Assembly: GCF_013407835.1 (NCBI RefSeq)
Contig: NZ_JACCBI010000001.1
Span: 2,418,001-2,482,000 of the forward strand
From: Agromyces atrinae
GTDB lineage: Bacteria > Actinomycetota > Actinomycetes > Actinomycetales > Microbacteriaceae
DNA length: 64,000 bases
Reading direction: 5' to 3'
Made by a program: the position numbers and the translations under genes
The notes under the pieces: model-generated
The model's database searches: none
Told to the model about the DNA's origin: nothing
The model's input: the letters and a program-made list of their open reading frames with translations, nothing else
Shown: one piece after another, positions 16,120 to 25,427 of the stretch
Layout: each line of letters begins with the position of its first letter
How positions within the stretch are numbered: the stretch's first letter is position 1

Positions 16120-18681
16120 GTGAGCCAAGCGACCGAGACGACGGATTCCTCCGGGGGTGTGACCGGGCGCTTGCGTTCGACGGGCGAGGTGGCCCGGTCG
16201 TTCCTCTCCCGCATCCCCTTCAGCCTGACCGTCGCGATCGCGCTCGTGGCCGCGGCGATCGCGACCGGCACGATCACCGGCCCGGCATCGACGGCGACCC
16301 AGGATGCCTGGGCGGCGGGCGTGCACACGACGATCGACGCCGGTCACTGGTGGAGCGTGCTGACGGCCCTCGTCATCCCGTGGGATCCGTTCCAGCTCGT
16401 CGCCGGCGTCCTCGCCGCCCTCGCCCTGCTCGGTATCGCCGAACGGCGCATGGGCACGGCTCGGGTGATCGTCGCGTTCGTCGTGACGGGCGCTCTCGGC
16501 GTCGCGATCGGAGTCGCCCTGCAGTGGGTCGGCTCGCTCGCGGGCGAGTGGTGGTCGACCGAGACGGCAGCCGACCTCACGCTCGACCCCCTCACGGCGA
16601 TCCTCGGCGCGCTCATCACGGCGACGGCGTTCATGGGGTCGCTGTGGCGTCGCCGGTTCCGCGTCGTGACGCTCGCGGCGATCCTCGTGTTCGTGCTCTA
16701 CGACGGCGACTCGTCGAACGCCTACCGCCTCATCGCGATCCTCCTCGGCTACCCGCTCGGCGCGCTGCTCGCGCGTGACCCGTCGGCGCTGTCGATGCGT
16801 CGCTCGTCGCACGGCGAGACGCGCACCCTCGTCGCGACGATCGTCGCCGTCACCGGCATCGGCCCGCTCGTCGCCCTCATCAACGGCAGCGAGCTGACGC
16901 CGTTCGCCTACATCTCGTACCTCTTCGCCGACGAGGCGGTCGACCCCGCGACGGTGCTCGCGAAGTGCGGCGGGCCGACGACCACAACCTCCGAGGAGTG
17001 CCTGCGGCAGCTCACCCTGCTGAGCGGTCAGGGCTTCGGCATGCTCCTGCTGTCGTTCCTCCCGCTCGTCCTGCTGCTGCTCGCCGCGTGGGGCCTCGCG
17101 CGCGGACGTCGCTTCGCGATGTGGCTCGCGATCGGAGTCAACGCCGCCGTCATCCTCTTCGCCCGCACCGCGCTCGACGTGACCGACACGCTCGACGGCG
17201 ACGACGACCTCTCGGACTGGAGCCTCTTCGACCTCGGCGAGCTGCTCGTCTGGATCCTCGCGGCCGCCGTGCTTCCGCTCCTCGTCATCATCATCCTCAT
17301 CGTGTCGCGCCGGCACTTCACCCTCACCTCGCCGCGGCCCGCGTACGTGCGCTTCGTCGCCGTGACCGTGACGTCGTTCCTCGTGCTCGCGACGTCGTAC
17401 TACGTCTTCGGCCTCGCGACTCTCGGTGACTACGCGCCGCCCGCCAACCCGCTCGATCTGCTGCTCGATACGTTCAAGCGATTCATCCCCCCGCACTTCC
17501 TCGGGGCGACCGACCCGATCATCGTGACGACCCACGACATCGCGGAGATCGCGTATCAGGCCGTCGGCCCGATCTTTTGGGTGATCTTCATCGTGAGCGC
17601 CGTGCTGCTCATGCGTGCGACCGAGTCGCGTGTGCGCGCACCCGAGTATGCCCGCATCCGCGCCATCCTGAAGCGCGGCGGCGGCGGAACGCTCGGCTTC
17701 ATGGCGACCTGGCCCGGGAACGTCTACTGGTTCAGCGCCGATGGCGAGGCCGCCGTCGCGTACCGCGTCATCAACGGCATCGCCCTCACGATGAGCGACC
17801 CGCTCTGCACCGACGACCGCGCCGAGCAGACCATCCACGAGTTCGCCGCGTTCTGCGACAAGAACAGCTGGGTGCCCGTCTTCTACAGCGTGCACCCGCA
17901 GTACCTGCCGATCTTCGAGGCGATGGGCTGGCAGCACATGTCGGTCGGCGAGGAGACCCTCGTGCCGACCGTCGATCTCGAACTCACCGGCAAGCCGTGG
18001 CAGAAGGTGCGGCAGGCGCTCAACCGCGGCATCAAGGAGGGCCTCACGACGGTCTGGACCCGCTGGGACGACCTGCCCCGACCGACGATCGCCGCGATCA
18101 ACGCGATCTCGGAGGAGTGGGTCGCCGAGAAGGAGCTGCCCGAGATGGGCTTCACCCTCGGCGGCATGGAGGAGCTGAAGGACCCGGATGTCGCCCTCAT
18201 GCTCGCCCTCGGCCCCGACGGACGCATCCAAGCGGTGACGAGCTGGCTGCCGAGCTACCGCGACGGCAAGGTCGTCGGGTGGACGATCGACTTCATGCGC
18301 CGAACGGATGACAGCATGAACGGCGTCATGGAGTTCCTGATCGCCTCGGCGGCGCTGCACATGAAGGAGACGGGCGCCGAGGTGCTCTCGCTCTCGGGGG
18401 CACCCCTCGCGACGAAGCCCCTCCCGCCCGGCGAGGCGGCTCCCGAGCCGACCGTCATGACGCGGCTCTCCGAGTTCCTCGCGAAGACCCTCGAGCCGGC
18501 GTACGGCTTCTCGTCGCTCTTCCGCTTCAAGGCGAAGTTCAACCCGACGTACGAGACGATCTCGATGGCCTACCCCGACGCGCTCGCGCTGCCCGCCATC
18601 GGCATCGCCGTCGGCCGCGCGTACCTGCCCGAGGTCTCGCCGAAGGAAGCGATCGCGCTCGTCAAGACGTTGACCAAATGA
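16120..18681 (+). CDS. rhomboid-like / DUF2156 aminoacyl-lipid synthase (MprF-like)
   Basis: This 853-residue fusion has a hydrophobic half (about 30-500, many membrane segments) and a C-terminal soluble DUF2156 (LPG-synthase C) domain from about 510 to the end. DUF2156 domains of MprF/LysX move an amino acid from aminoacyl-tRNA onto a membrane lipid. The first membrane block (GHWWSVLTALVIP... LLGIAERRMG...) looks like a rhomboid fold, but I see neither the active-site Ser nor the His pair, so it is probably not a protease. GTG 16120 is chosen because a -10 hexamer sits 6 nt upstream. Its stop overlaps the next gene (ATGA). The aminoacyl group and acceptor lipid are unknown. Confidence 0.85.
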   Translation: MSQATETTDSSGGVTGRLRSTGEVARSFLSRIPFSLTVAIALVAAAIATGTITGPASTATQDAWAAGVHTTIDAGHWWSVLTALVIPWDPFQLVAGVLAALALLGIAERRMGTARVIVAFVVTGALGVAIGVALQWVGSLAGEWWSTETAADLTLDPLTAILGALITATAFMGSLWRRRFRVVTLAAILVFVLYDGDSSNAYRLIAILLGYPLGALLARDPSALSMRRSSHGETRTLVATIVAVTGIGPLVALINGSELTPFAYISYLFADEAVDPATVLAKCGGPTTTTSEECLRQLTLLSGQGFGMLLLSFLPLVLLLLAAWGLARGRRFAMWLAIGVNAAVILFARTALDVTDTLDGDDDLSDWSLFDLGELLVWILAAAVLPLLVIIILIVSRRHFTLTSPRPAYVRFVAVTVTSFLVLATSYYVFGLATLGDYAPPANPLDLLLDTFKRFIPPHFLGATDPIIVTTHDIAEIAYQAVGPIFWVIFIVSAVLLMRATESRVRAPEYARIRAILKRGGGGTLGFMATWPGNVYWFSADGEAAVAYRVINGIALTMSDPLCTDDRAEQTIHEFAAFCDKNSWVPVFYSVHPQYLPIFEAMGWQHMSVGEETLVPTVDLELTGKPWQKVRQALNRGIKEGLTTVWTRWDDLPRPTIAAINAISEEWVAEKELPEMGFTLGGMEELKDPDVALMLALGPDGRIQAVTSWLPSYRDGKVVGWTIDFMRRTDDSMNGVMEFLIASAALHMKETGAEVLSLSGAPLATKPLPPGEAAPEPTVMTRLSEFLAKTLEPAYGFSSLFRFKAKFNPTYETISMAYPDALALPAIGIAVGRAYLPEVSPKEAIALVKTLTK

Positions 18682-19958
18682 ACGCGCTGCTCGACCTCGA
18701 GGTCGCGGCCGGCCCCGTGCTCGTCGGGCTCTGCGTCGTGGCGATCGCCCTCGTCATCCTTCTCCTCGCGCGCGAGGCGACCCTGCGGTGGGCGGTCACC
18801 GCGCTCATCGCCGTCGTCGCGGGGGCGGGCCTCGGGCTCCTCGCCCTGTGGTTCGTCGTCGACGTCGCCGATGCGTTCGGCGGGCCGGTGAATCTCGCGA
18901 CGGGCATCATGGTTCCCGCGGCGAGCGCCGGCATCGCCCTCGCGATCGTGTCGCTGCCGCGCGCCCGGCGCTGGCGCCGTGTCGTGGCGATCATCGCGAT
19001 TCCGGTGTTCGCGCTGACGGCCGGGCTCGTGATCGTCGGCGCCTACGGCATCCAGCGTACGATCGGCGACATCCTCTACATCGACACGACCCCGCTCGCG
19101 CCGAGCACGCAGCCCGCGACCGCGCTGCCCGACCCGCTGTGGCAGAGCTGGGAAGCGCCCGCCGACATGCCGGCGACGGGCGAGTGGGGCGTCGTCGACC
19201 CGCCGATCGGCAACGCGGCCTCCGGTTTCGATGCCCGCCCGGCGCAGGTCTACTACCCGCCCGCCGCGCTCGTCGCGTCGCCGCCCGAGCTGCCGCTCCT
19301 CGTCTTCATGATGGGACAGCCCGGCGAACCGTCCGCCCGAGTGCTCGCGAGCACGCTCGACGACTTCGCCGCCCGCCACGACGGCCTCGCGCCCATCGTG
19401 CTCGTCGTCGACCAGCTCGGCGCACCGACCGCCGACCCTCTGTGTCTCGACACCGTGCGCGGCAACGCCGAGACCTACCTCTCGGCGGATGTCGTCGACT
19501 GGGCCCGCTCGAATCTCGGCGTCTCCTCCGACCGAACCCGGTGGATCGTCGGCGGCTACTCGAACGGCGGGCAGTGCGCGGCCTACCTCGGGGCCGTGTA
19601 CCCCGAGACGTTCGGCAACATCATCGCGATCGCACCCGAGGAGTTCGCGGGCGAGAGCTTCCGCGGCGAAGTGCTCGACTCGGTCTTCGGCGGCGACCAG
19701 GCCGCGTACGACGCCGTCAAGACGCCGAACATCCTCGCCGCGGGCGACTACCCCGACTCGTGGGCGGTCTTCGCGGTCGGCGCCGACGACCCGGGCTACA
19801 TCCCCGACACGAAGATCCTCGCGGCGGCGGCGCGCGACGCCGGCATGCGCACCGAGATCCGCGTGCTTCCCGGTACCGACCACGGGGTGAGCGTCATCGA
19901 ACGCGGCCTCGCGTTCGGGCTCGAGACGCTCGCGCCACGGCTGGGGCTCGCCCGATGA
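18678..19958 (+). CDS. membrane-anchored esterase-like alpha/beta hydrolase
   Basis: This 426-residue protein has four N-terminal membrane segments (about 8-30, 38-62, 70-94 and 100-126) and an extracytoplasmic hydrolase domain. The nucleophile is Ser295 in GGYSNGGQ, with a late Asp and His (TDHGVS). The domain resembles esterase-D/mycolyltransferase-type hydrolases. It overlaps the MprF-like gene by 4 nt. In Corynebacterium an aminoacyl-lipid synthase paralogue also has an esterase-like neighbour (from memory), so it may transfer or trim the aminoacyl group outside the membrane. That role is inference. Confidence 0.8.
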   Translation: MNALLDLEVAAGPVLVGLCVVAIALVILLLAREATLRWAVTALIAVVAGAGLGLLALWFVVDVADAFGGPVNLATGIMVPAASAGIALAIVSLPRARRWRRVVAIIAIPVFALTAGLVIVGAYGIQRTIGDILYIDTTPLAPSTQPATALPDPLWQSWEAPADMPATGEWGVVDPPIGNAASGFDARPAQVYYPPAALVASPPELPLLVFMMGQPGEPSARVLASTLDDFAARHDGLAPIVLVVDQLGAPTADPLCLDTVRGNAETYLSADVVDWARSNLGVSSDRTRWIVGGYSNGGQCAAYLGAVYPETFGNIIAIAPEEFAGESFRGEVLDSVFGGDQAAYDAVKTPNILAAGDYPDSWAVFAVGADDPGYIPDTKILAAAARDAGMRTEIRVLPGTDHGVSVIERGLAFGLETLAPRLGLAR

Positions 19959-20689
19959 GCACGACACGCAGCTTCAGCTCCGGCGACCGCACGATGATCA
20001 TCACCGAGACGGGCGACGTCGACGGGCCCTCGTTCGTGCTGCTGCACGGCCTCGGCATGGGCCAGCGCTACTGGTCGGAACTCGCCGACCGCCTCGCCGA
20101 GACGGGCCGCGTCTACGCGCTCGACCTGCCGGGCTTCGGCGACGCCCCCGAGCCGCCCGAACCCCTCGACATGGCCGCCTCGGGCGACTTCGTCGCGCAC
20201 ATGATCTCGGAGGAGAAGCTCGAGAACGTCGTGCTCGTCGGCCACTCGATGGGTTCGCAGGTCGCGGTCGAGGCCGCGGCGCGTCATCCCCACCTCGTCG
20301 AGCGCCTCGTGCTCATCGCGCCCACCGTCAACCCGCACGAGCGCACCGCGGCGAAGCAGGCGCTGCGCATGCTGCAGGACGCGTCGCTGTCGCAGCCGAG
20401 GGTCTTCGCCATCGGAGCCTTCTACTACCTGAAGGCCGGGCCGCGCTGGTACATCAAGAAGCTCCGCACGATGCTCGCGCATCACGTCGAAGAGACCATG
20501 CCGCGCATCGTCGACGAGACCCTCGTGATCCGTGGCGAGAAGGACCGCCTCGTTCCGCGCGACTGGGCCGACGAGGTCGTGCGCCTCATCCCGCACGCGC
20601 GACTCGTGGAGGTACGCGGCCGCGGGCACGAGACGATGATCACGGCCGGCGAACAGGTCGCGCGACTCATCGCGGAGTTCGCGGCGTGA
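19955..20689 (+). CDS. alpha/beta hydrolase
   Basis: This 244-residue hydrolase has the oxyanion segment LLHGLGMGQRYW, nucleophile Ser98 in VGHSMGSQ, acid Asp in RGEKDRLVP and His in RGRGHETM. It has no signal peptide and should be cytoplasmic. Its ATG overlaps the upstream stop (ATGA) and its stop overlaps the next GTG, so it is coupled on both sides. It resembles the general lipase/esterase/C-C hydrolase group; the substrate is unknown. Confidence 0.88.
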   Translation: MSTTRSFSSGDRTMIITETGDVDGPSFVLLHGLGMGQRYWSELADRLAETGRVYALDLPGFGDAPEPPEPLDMAASGDFVAHMISEEKLENVVLVGHSMGSQVAVEAAARHPHLVERLVLIAPTVNPHERTAAKQALRMLQDASLSQPRVFAIGAFYYLKAGPRWYIKKLRTMLAHHVEETMPRIVDETLVIRGEKDRLVPRDWADEVVRLIPHARLVEVRGRGHETMITAGEQVARLIAEFAA

Positions 20690-21381
20690 AGCTCGCGTGG
20701 TGGGCGCTCGACTACGTGTACGCCGTGTGGCGGCAGCTCGCGGGCCTCGCTCACCGCCGCCCGCCCGCGCGCTGGGCCCACGGCGACTCGGGGCGCCCCA
20801 CCCTCGTGCTCGTTCCCGGCATCTACGAGAACTGGCGGTTCCTCGTGCCCCTCGGCGATGCGCTCAACGCTGCGGGGTACCGCGTGACCGTCATCCATGG
20901 GCTGGGGCTGAACCTCGGCGGCGTGCGCGAGAGCGGCGAGGCGATCTCGCGCGCACTCGACCGGGTGCGACCCGCTGCCGCCGGCCGGATCATCGTCGCC
21001 CACTCGAAGGGCGGCCTCATCGGCAAGCAGGTGCTCGTCGACGGCACGCGCGGCGTCGTCGGGCTCGTCGCCGTCTGCACGCCGTTCGGCGGGGCACGTC
21101 TCGCGCGGCTGTTCACCGATCGGCGCGTACGCGCGCTGCTGCCGACCGACGAGACGATCGTCATGCTCGGCTCGTCGACGGCCGTCAACGGTCGCATCGT
21201 GTCGGTGTTCGGCACCTTCGACCCGCACGTGCCCGACGGCAGCACCCTCGACGGCGCGACGAACATCGAGGTGCCCGTCGCCGGTCACTTCCGCATCCTG
21301 GGCGCCCGGGCGACGCACGAGGCGGTGCTCACGGGGCTCGGTGTGCTCACGCGTACCGACGTGCGCGGCGACGGTATGTAG
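20686..21381 (+). CDS. lipase-like alpha/beta hydrolase
   Basis: This 231-residue protein has the oxyanion segment VLVPGIYENWRF, nucleophile Ser107 in AHSKGGLIG and a late His in VAGHFRIL. The short N-terminal hydrophobic stretch (KLAWWALDYVYAVW) could make it membrane-associated. It begins at GTG, overlapping the upstream stop by 4 nt, and closes the four-gene operon. The pattern is like triacylglycerol lipases and cutinase-like esterases acting on lipids. It is followed by an inverted repeat. Confidence 0.83.
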   Translation: MKLAWWALDYVYAVWRQLAGLAHRRPPARWAHGDSGRPTLVLVPGIYENWRFLVPLGDALNAAGYRVTVIHGLGLNLGGVRESGEAISRALDRVRPAAAGRIIVAHSKGGLIGKQVLVDGTRGVVGLVAVCTPFGGARLARLFTDRRVRALLPTDETIVMLGSSTAVNGRIVSVFGTFDPHVPDGSTLDGATNIEVPVAGHFRILGARATHEAVLTGLGVLTRTDVRGDGM

Positions 21382-21389
21382 GGCTTCTG

Positions 21390-21451
21390 CCGGTTGGTAG
21401 GCCCACGCGGCCCCTGCGGGCCTATACAGCGCCGAATCGCCTACAAACCGG
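21390..21451. repeat. inverted repeat with alternative inner hairpin
   Basis: Arms 21390-21402 and 21439-21451 match at 12 of 13 positions (CCGGTTGGTAGGC against GCCTACAAACCGG). An alternative helix pairs TAGGCCC (21398-21404) with GGGCCTA (21418-21424), using part of the same left arm. It lies between convergent genes and may act as a terminator or be a member of a palindromic repeat family. Confidence 0.6.
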
Positions 21452-21489
21452 GCGACGGGGAGGGCAACGGCGCGCCCGGATGACGCCCC

Positions 21490-22389
21490 TCAGAGCGCCT
21501 GCGCCTCCGCGACCTCGCCGATGACCACGATGTCGATGAACTCGTGGCCGTCGCGCACCGCGTCCGACGCTGCGATGACGCCGCGAAGCCGTTCGACGTC
21601 GGCCGCGGTCAGCGTGCCCGGTGCGCCGGCGGCGGTCGTGAGCGGCACGACGAACACTCCGAACGACAGATCGTCGTAGACGTCGATGCCCACCGCGTCG
21701 AGAAGTCCTTCATCGAGCAACGACTCACGCAGCGCGACGAACGTGTTGTACGACGCCGAGTCGGCCGTGTAGACGATCGACTCGACATCGACGTCCATCT
21801 CGTCGGCAGCGATGGCCGGGAATCCGCTCTCGAGGAACTCGCGCGCGGCCGTGATCGTGAGCCCGTCGCGCGACGCATAGTTGTCGATCGACGCGGCGAG
21901 CTGACCGTCCACGAAGTCGATACGGCTTGAGATGTACTGGCCCGAGGCGATGAGGTCGACCCACGAGTCGAGCTCGTCCGCGTGCGACTCGGCGGCCCAC
22001 GCGTCGACACCCCAGGCCGCGACGTGTCCGCCCCAGTCGGAGAGGGCGCGCATCGTGCGGATCTGCGGCAGCTCAGCGAGCGGGCTCGCATCGACGAGCT
22101 CTTCGACGTCGTCGACGATGTCGCTGACGAGGGATGCCGGTGCGGAACCGACCTCGAGGGCGACCGTCAGTTCGAGCACGCCATCGTCGTTCACGCGTGC
22201 CGACGCTCGCCCGACGCCCGGAATCCGTTCGATCTCGTCGTTCAGCCCCTCCGCCGAATCGGAGGCCGGCGCGCTCGGGCGCACCGCGTCACCGAGGCGT
22301 GCAGCGACGTCGAACGGTGAGCATCCCGCGAGCAGTCCGACCACGACGACGGCCACGAGTGGGGCGGCGAGTCGTCGGCGTGAGGTCAT
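21490..22389 (-). CDS. lipoprotein of unknown function
   Basis: This 299-residue protein has a signal peptide with lipobox LLAGC (Cys at about residue 23), so it should be anchored to the outer face of the membrane. The rest is a mixed alpha/beta protein with two similar halves rich in Asp and Val, without recognised catalytic motifs. It lies 80 bp downstream of the beta-lactamase-like gene on the same strand. I do not recognise the family. Confidence 0.7.
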   Translation of the reverse strand: MTSRRRLAAPLVAVVVVGLLAGCSPFDVAARLGDAVRPSAPASDSAEGLNDEIERIPGVGRASARVNDDGVLELTVALEVGSAPASLVSDIVDDVEELVDASPLAELPQIRTMRALSDWGGHVAAWGVDAWAAESHADELDSWVDLIASGQYISSRIDFVDGQLAASIDNYASRDGLTITAAREFLESGFPAIAADEMDVDVESIVYTADSASYNTFVALRESLLDEGLLDAVGIDVYDDLSFGVFVVPLTTAAGAPGTLTAADVERLRGVIAASDAVRDGHEFIDIVVIGEVAEAQAL

Positions 22390-22469
22390 CCGCCGAATCT
22401 ACCGGCGCGCACCGCTTCGCGACGCCCCCACGATCGGGGCACCCCCGGCGTCGGGGCGAACGGATGCCG

Positions 22470-23375
22470 CTAGTGCACGTACTCCAGCAGGTCGAGGCCG
22501 ACGCGGCGCATGCCGTCGAGCACCGCGAGGCGGGCCGAGAGCTGCGTGTCGGCGAACGACGTCGCGACGGCGTAGGCGACGCCGCCGCGCGGGCCGCGCA
22601 GCACGCCGACCTCGGCACGCACGCCGGCGTCGGTTCCGGTCTTGTTGACGACGAGCACGCCGTGGGCGGGTTCGCGGTGCGCGAGCGGGTCGAGGCCGAA
22701 CGCCGACGCGACCATCGAGAGGTCACTGCCGAGCGAGAGCCAGCCGACGACGCGGTTCGAGACCGCGGGGCTCACGACCTCGCCGCGCACGAGCGAGGTG
22801 AACAGCCACGTGAGCTCCTTCGCCGAACCGATCGAGAGCTGCGGAGCGTCGTCGGGGCCGCGGTGATCGCGCACGATGTCGAGCAGCGCCGACCGCGAGA
22901 GACCGAGCGATTCGGTGCGAGCGCGTACGGCCTCGAGCCCTATGCGGCGCACGAGCACGTTCGTCGCGAGGTTGTCGCTCGTCGCTCCGACGAGGGCCGC
23001 GAGGTCGGGTGTCGGCAGCGACGGCACGAGGAGGTACTGCCAGAGACCGGAATCGGCGACGACGTCGGCACTCGTGCGGTCGAGCATCTCGATGCCCTCG
23101 GCACCGGGGGCCTCGAGTCGCGCGGCGACCTCGATGAGCAGCAGCACCTTGCCGATCGACGCCGTCGGCATGACGACGTGGTCGTCGATCGAGAAGAGCT
23201 CGGCACCGCTCGCGAGGTCGACGGCGCGCGCCGAGACCTGCACGCCCGAGAGCGCGAGCTCGCCGAGCGCGGTGAAGGTTCGATCGAACGTCGCCGCGGG
23301 CTCGGCGGCTCGCCGACGGCCACGGCGTTCGAGAGCGTGTCGAACCCGACGGGTGGGCAGCTCGGCCTGGCCCAC
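22470..23375 (-). CDS. class A beta-lactamase-like serine hydrolase
   Basis: This 301-residue protein has the Ser73-x-x-Lys76 motif (TASIGK), the SDN loop at 133-135 and KTG at 245-247, so the serine beta-lactamase/DD-peptidase fold is clear. The segment where class A enzymes carry the deacylating Glu166 (here about 160-185) shows no E-x-x-x-N pattern. There is no signal peptide. I chose the GTG at 23375 because it lies 2 nt after the M13 peptidase stop; no better start is visible. It may be a penicillin-binding protein-like hydrolase or peptidase rather than a resistance enzyme. Confidence 0.75.
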   Translation of the reverse strand: MGQAELPTRRVRHALERRGRRRAAEPAATFDRTFTALGELALSGVQVSARAVDLASGAELFSIDDHVVMPTASIGKVLLLIEVAARLEAPGAEGIEMLDRTSADVVADSGLWQYLLVPSLPTPDLAALVGATSDNLATNVLVRRIGLEAVRARTESLGLSRSALLDIVRDHRGPDDAPQLSIGSAKELTWLFTSLVRGEVVSPAVSNRVVGWLSLGSDLSMVASAFGLDPLAHREPAHGVLVVNKTGTDAGVRAEVGVLRGPRGGVAYAVATSFADTQLSARLAVLDGMRRVGLDLLEYVH

Positions 23376-23377
23376 GG

Positions 23378-25372
23378 CTACCAGATGGAGACGCGGTCGG
23401 CCGGAGCGAGCCAGAGGGCGTCGCCCTCGGTCACGTCGAAGGTCGTGTAGAACTCGTCGATGTTGCGCACGATCTGGTTGCACCGGAACTCGTTGGGCGA
23501 GTGCGGGTCGATCGCGAGCAGACGGATGACCTCTTCATCGCGCGCCTTCAACTGCCAGGCTTGCGCCCAGCTGAGGAAGAAGCGCTGCGCTCCGGTGAGA
23601 CCGTCGATGACCTCGGGTTCGGCGCCGCCGAGCGAGATCAGGTAGGCCTTCCAGGCGATCGCGAGACCACCGAGGTCGCCGATGTTCTCACCGATCGTGA
23701 GGGCACCGTTGACGTGGTGCTCGGGCACCTGCGCGGGCGCGAGGGCGTCGTACTGCTCGATGAGCGATGCGGTGCGCTCCTCGAAGGCTGCGCGGTCGGC
23801 TTCCGTCCACCAGTCGGTGAGGCGTCCGTCGCCGTCGTACTTCGAGCCCTGATCGTCGAAGCCGTGACCGATCTCGTGGCCGATGACGGCACCGATCGCG
23901 CCGTAGTTCGCGGCGGCGTCGCGGCCCTCGTCGAAGAACGGGAACTGCAGGATCGCCGCGGGGAACACGATCTCGTTGAAGCCGGGGTTGTAGTACGCGT
24001 TGATCGTCTGCGGGGTCATGAACCACTCGTCGCGATCGAGCGGCTGTCCGATCTTGCCGAGCTCGCGGTTGAACTCGAACTCGGCCGTCTCGCGGACGTT
24101 GCCGACGAGGTCGTCGGCGTCGATCTCGAGAGCCGAGTAGTCGCGCCACTTCGCGGGGAAACCGATCTTCGGGGTGAACTTCTCGAGCTTGTCGAGCGCA
24201 CGGTCGCGCGTCTCGGGGCTCATCCAGTCGAGGGTCGAGATCGACTGACGGTAGGCCTCGACGAGGTTCGCGACGAGCTCGTCCATCGCGGTCTTCGCCG
24301 CGGGCGGGAAGTGCCGCTCGACGTAGATGTGGCCGACGGCCTCGCCGAGTGCGCCCTCGACGAGCGAGACTCCGCGCTTCCACCGTTCGCGCAGCTCGGG
24401 CGTACCCGTGAGCGTGCGGCCGTAGAAGTCGAAGTTGGCCTGGACGAAGTCGTCAGAGAGGTAGGCGGCCGACGAGCGGACGATCTGCCACGCGAGCCAG
24501 TCCTTCCACGCGTCGAGGTGCTCGTCGGTGAGGAGAGCGCCGAGGCCTTCGCTGAAGCTCGGCTGACGCAGCACGATCTCGTTGAACGCGCCGCTCGGCA
24601 CGCCCATCGCGTCGCGCCAGAAAGCCAGGTCGGCTGCAGAGGCGCCGCCGACGGCATCCGTCGCCCCGCCGCTCACGAGCAGAGCCGCATCGGACCACGA
24701 GAAGAGGTTGTACGTCTTCTCGCTGTCGCGGCTGTCGACGTTCGACCAGTGCACGGCGGCGATCGCCGTCTCGAGCTCGAAGATACGGTCGGCGCGTGCG
24801 GCCGTGTCGTCGAGACCGGCGAGGCCGAGCATGCGCGCGAGGTGGGCGCGGTAGGCGTCGCGCACCGAGGCGAAGCGCTCTTCGCGGAAGTACGACTCGT
24901 CGGGCAGGCCGATGCCGCCCTGCTCGACGAAGACGAGGTAGCGCTCGGGGTCGCCCGGGTCGTTGTCGACGTAGAGCTGGTAGAAACCGCTCACGCCCTG
25001 GTGCTCGAGGCGACCGAGGGTCGTGAGGAGGGTCGAGATCGATGAGACGGATGCCGCGTCGGCGAGCTGACCCGCGATGGGCGTCGCGCCGAGCGCTTCG
25101 ACGCGCTCGGTGTCCATGAAGCTCGCGAAGAGGTCGCCGACCTTGCGGGCCTCGGTGCCCGGCTCGGCGTCCTGCGACTCGATGATGATGTCGCGCACCG
25201 CCTTCTCCGCCTCTTCATGGAGCAGATAGAACGAGCCGTAGCGCGCCTTGTCGGACGGGATCTCGGTGCGTTCGATCCAGCGACCGTTGACGTGGCGGAA
25301 CAGGTCGTCCTGAGGGCGGACGGACTCGTCGAGTTCGGAGCGATCGATACCGGCGGGCAGCGCGTCAGTCAT
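23378..25372 (-). CDS. M13 family zinc metallopeptidase (PepO-like)
   Basis: This 664-residue protein has the neprilysin-type zinc motif HEIGH in VIGHEIGHGFDD (about residues 496-500), the downstream ENIGDLGG with the third zinc ligand, and the usual C-terminal W. It has no signal peptide, so it is a cytoplasmic oligopeptidase like lactococcal PepO. The ATG at 25370-25372 has a GGTGGAG ribosome site. The beta-lactamase-like gene follows within 2 nt, so the pair probably forms an operon; it diverges from yccF. Confidence 0.92.
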   Translation of the reverse strand: MTDALPAGIDRSELDESVRPQDDLFRHVNGRWIERTEIPSDKARYGSFYLLHEEAEKAVRDIIIESQDAEPGTEARKVGDLFASFMDTERVEALGATPIAGQLADAASVSSISTLLTTLGRLEHQGVSGFYQLYVDNDPGDPERYLVFVEQGGIGLPDESYFREERFASVRDAYRAHLARMLGLAGLDDTAARADRIFELETAIAAVHWSNVDSRDSEKTYNLFSWSDAALLVSGGATDAVGGASAADLAFWRDAMGVPSGAFNEIVLRQPSFSEGLGALLTDEHLDAWKDWLAWQIVRSSAAYLSDDFVQANFDFYGRTLTGTPELRERWKRGVSLVEGALGEAVGHIYVERHFPPAAKTAMDELVANLVEAYRQSISTLDWMSPETRDRALDKLEKFTPKIGFPAKWRDYSALEIDADDLVGNVRETAEFEFNRELGKIGQPLDRDEWFMTPQTINAYYNPGFNEIVFPAAILQFPFFDEGRDAAANYGAIGAVIGHEIGHGFDDQGSKYDGDGRLTDWWTEADRAAFEERTASLIEQYDALAPAQVPEHHVNGALTIGENIGDLGGLAIAWKAYLISLGGAEPEVIDGLTGAQRFFLSWAQAWQLKARDEEVIRLLAIDPHSPNEFRCNQIVRNIDEFYTTFDVTEGDALWLAPADRVSIW

Positions 25373-25427
25373 GCACTCCACCTTACGGGCGGACTCTGAC
25401 AGAGGCCCGTGCTTTGATGTACCCACC

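Noticed and set aside
15946-18360. 804-residue minus-strand ORF
   Set aside because: It is the antisense of the MprF-like gene; its Arg/Asp/Glu-rich content is typical of reverse frames in GC-rich DNA.
23501-25045. 514-residue + strand ORF
   Set aside because: Antisense of the M13 peptidase gene, with composition of a reverse frame and no start signal.
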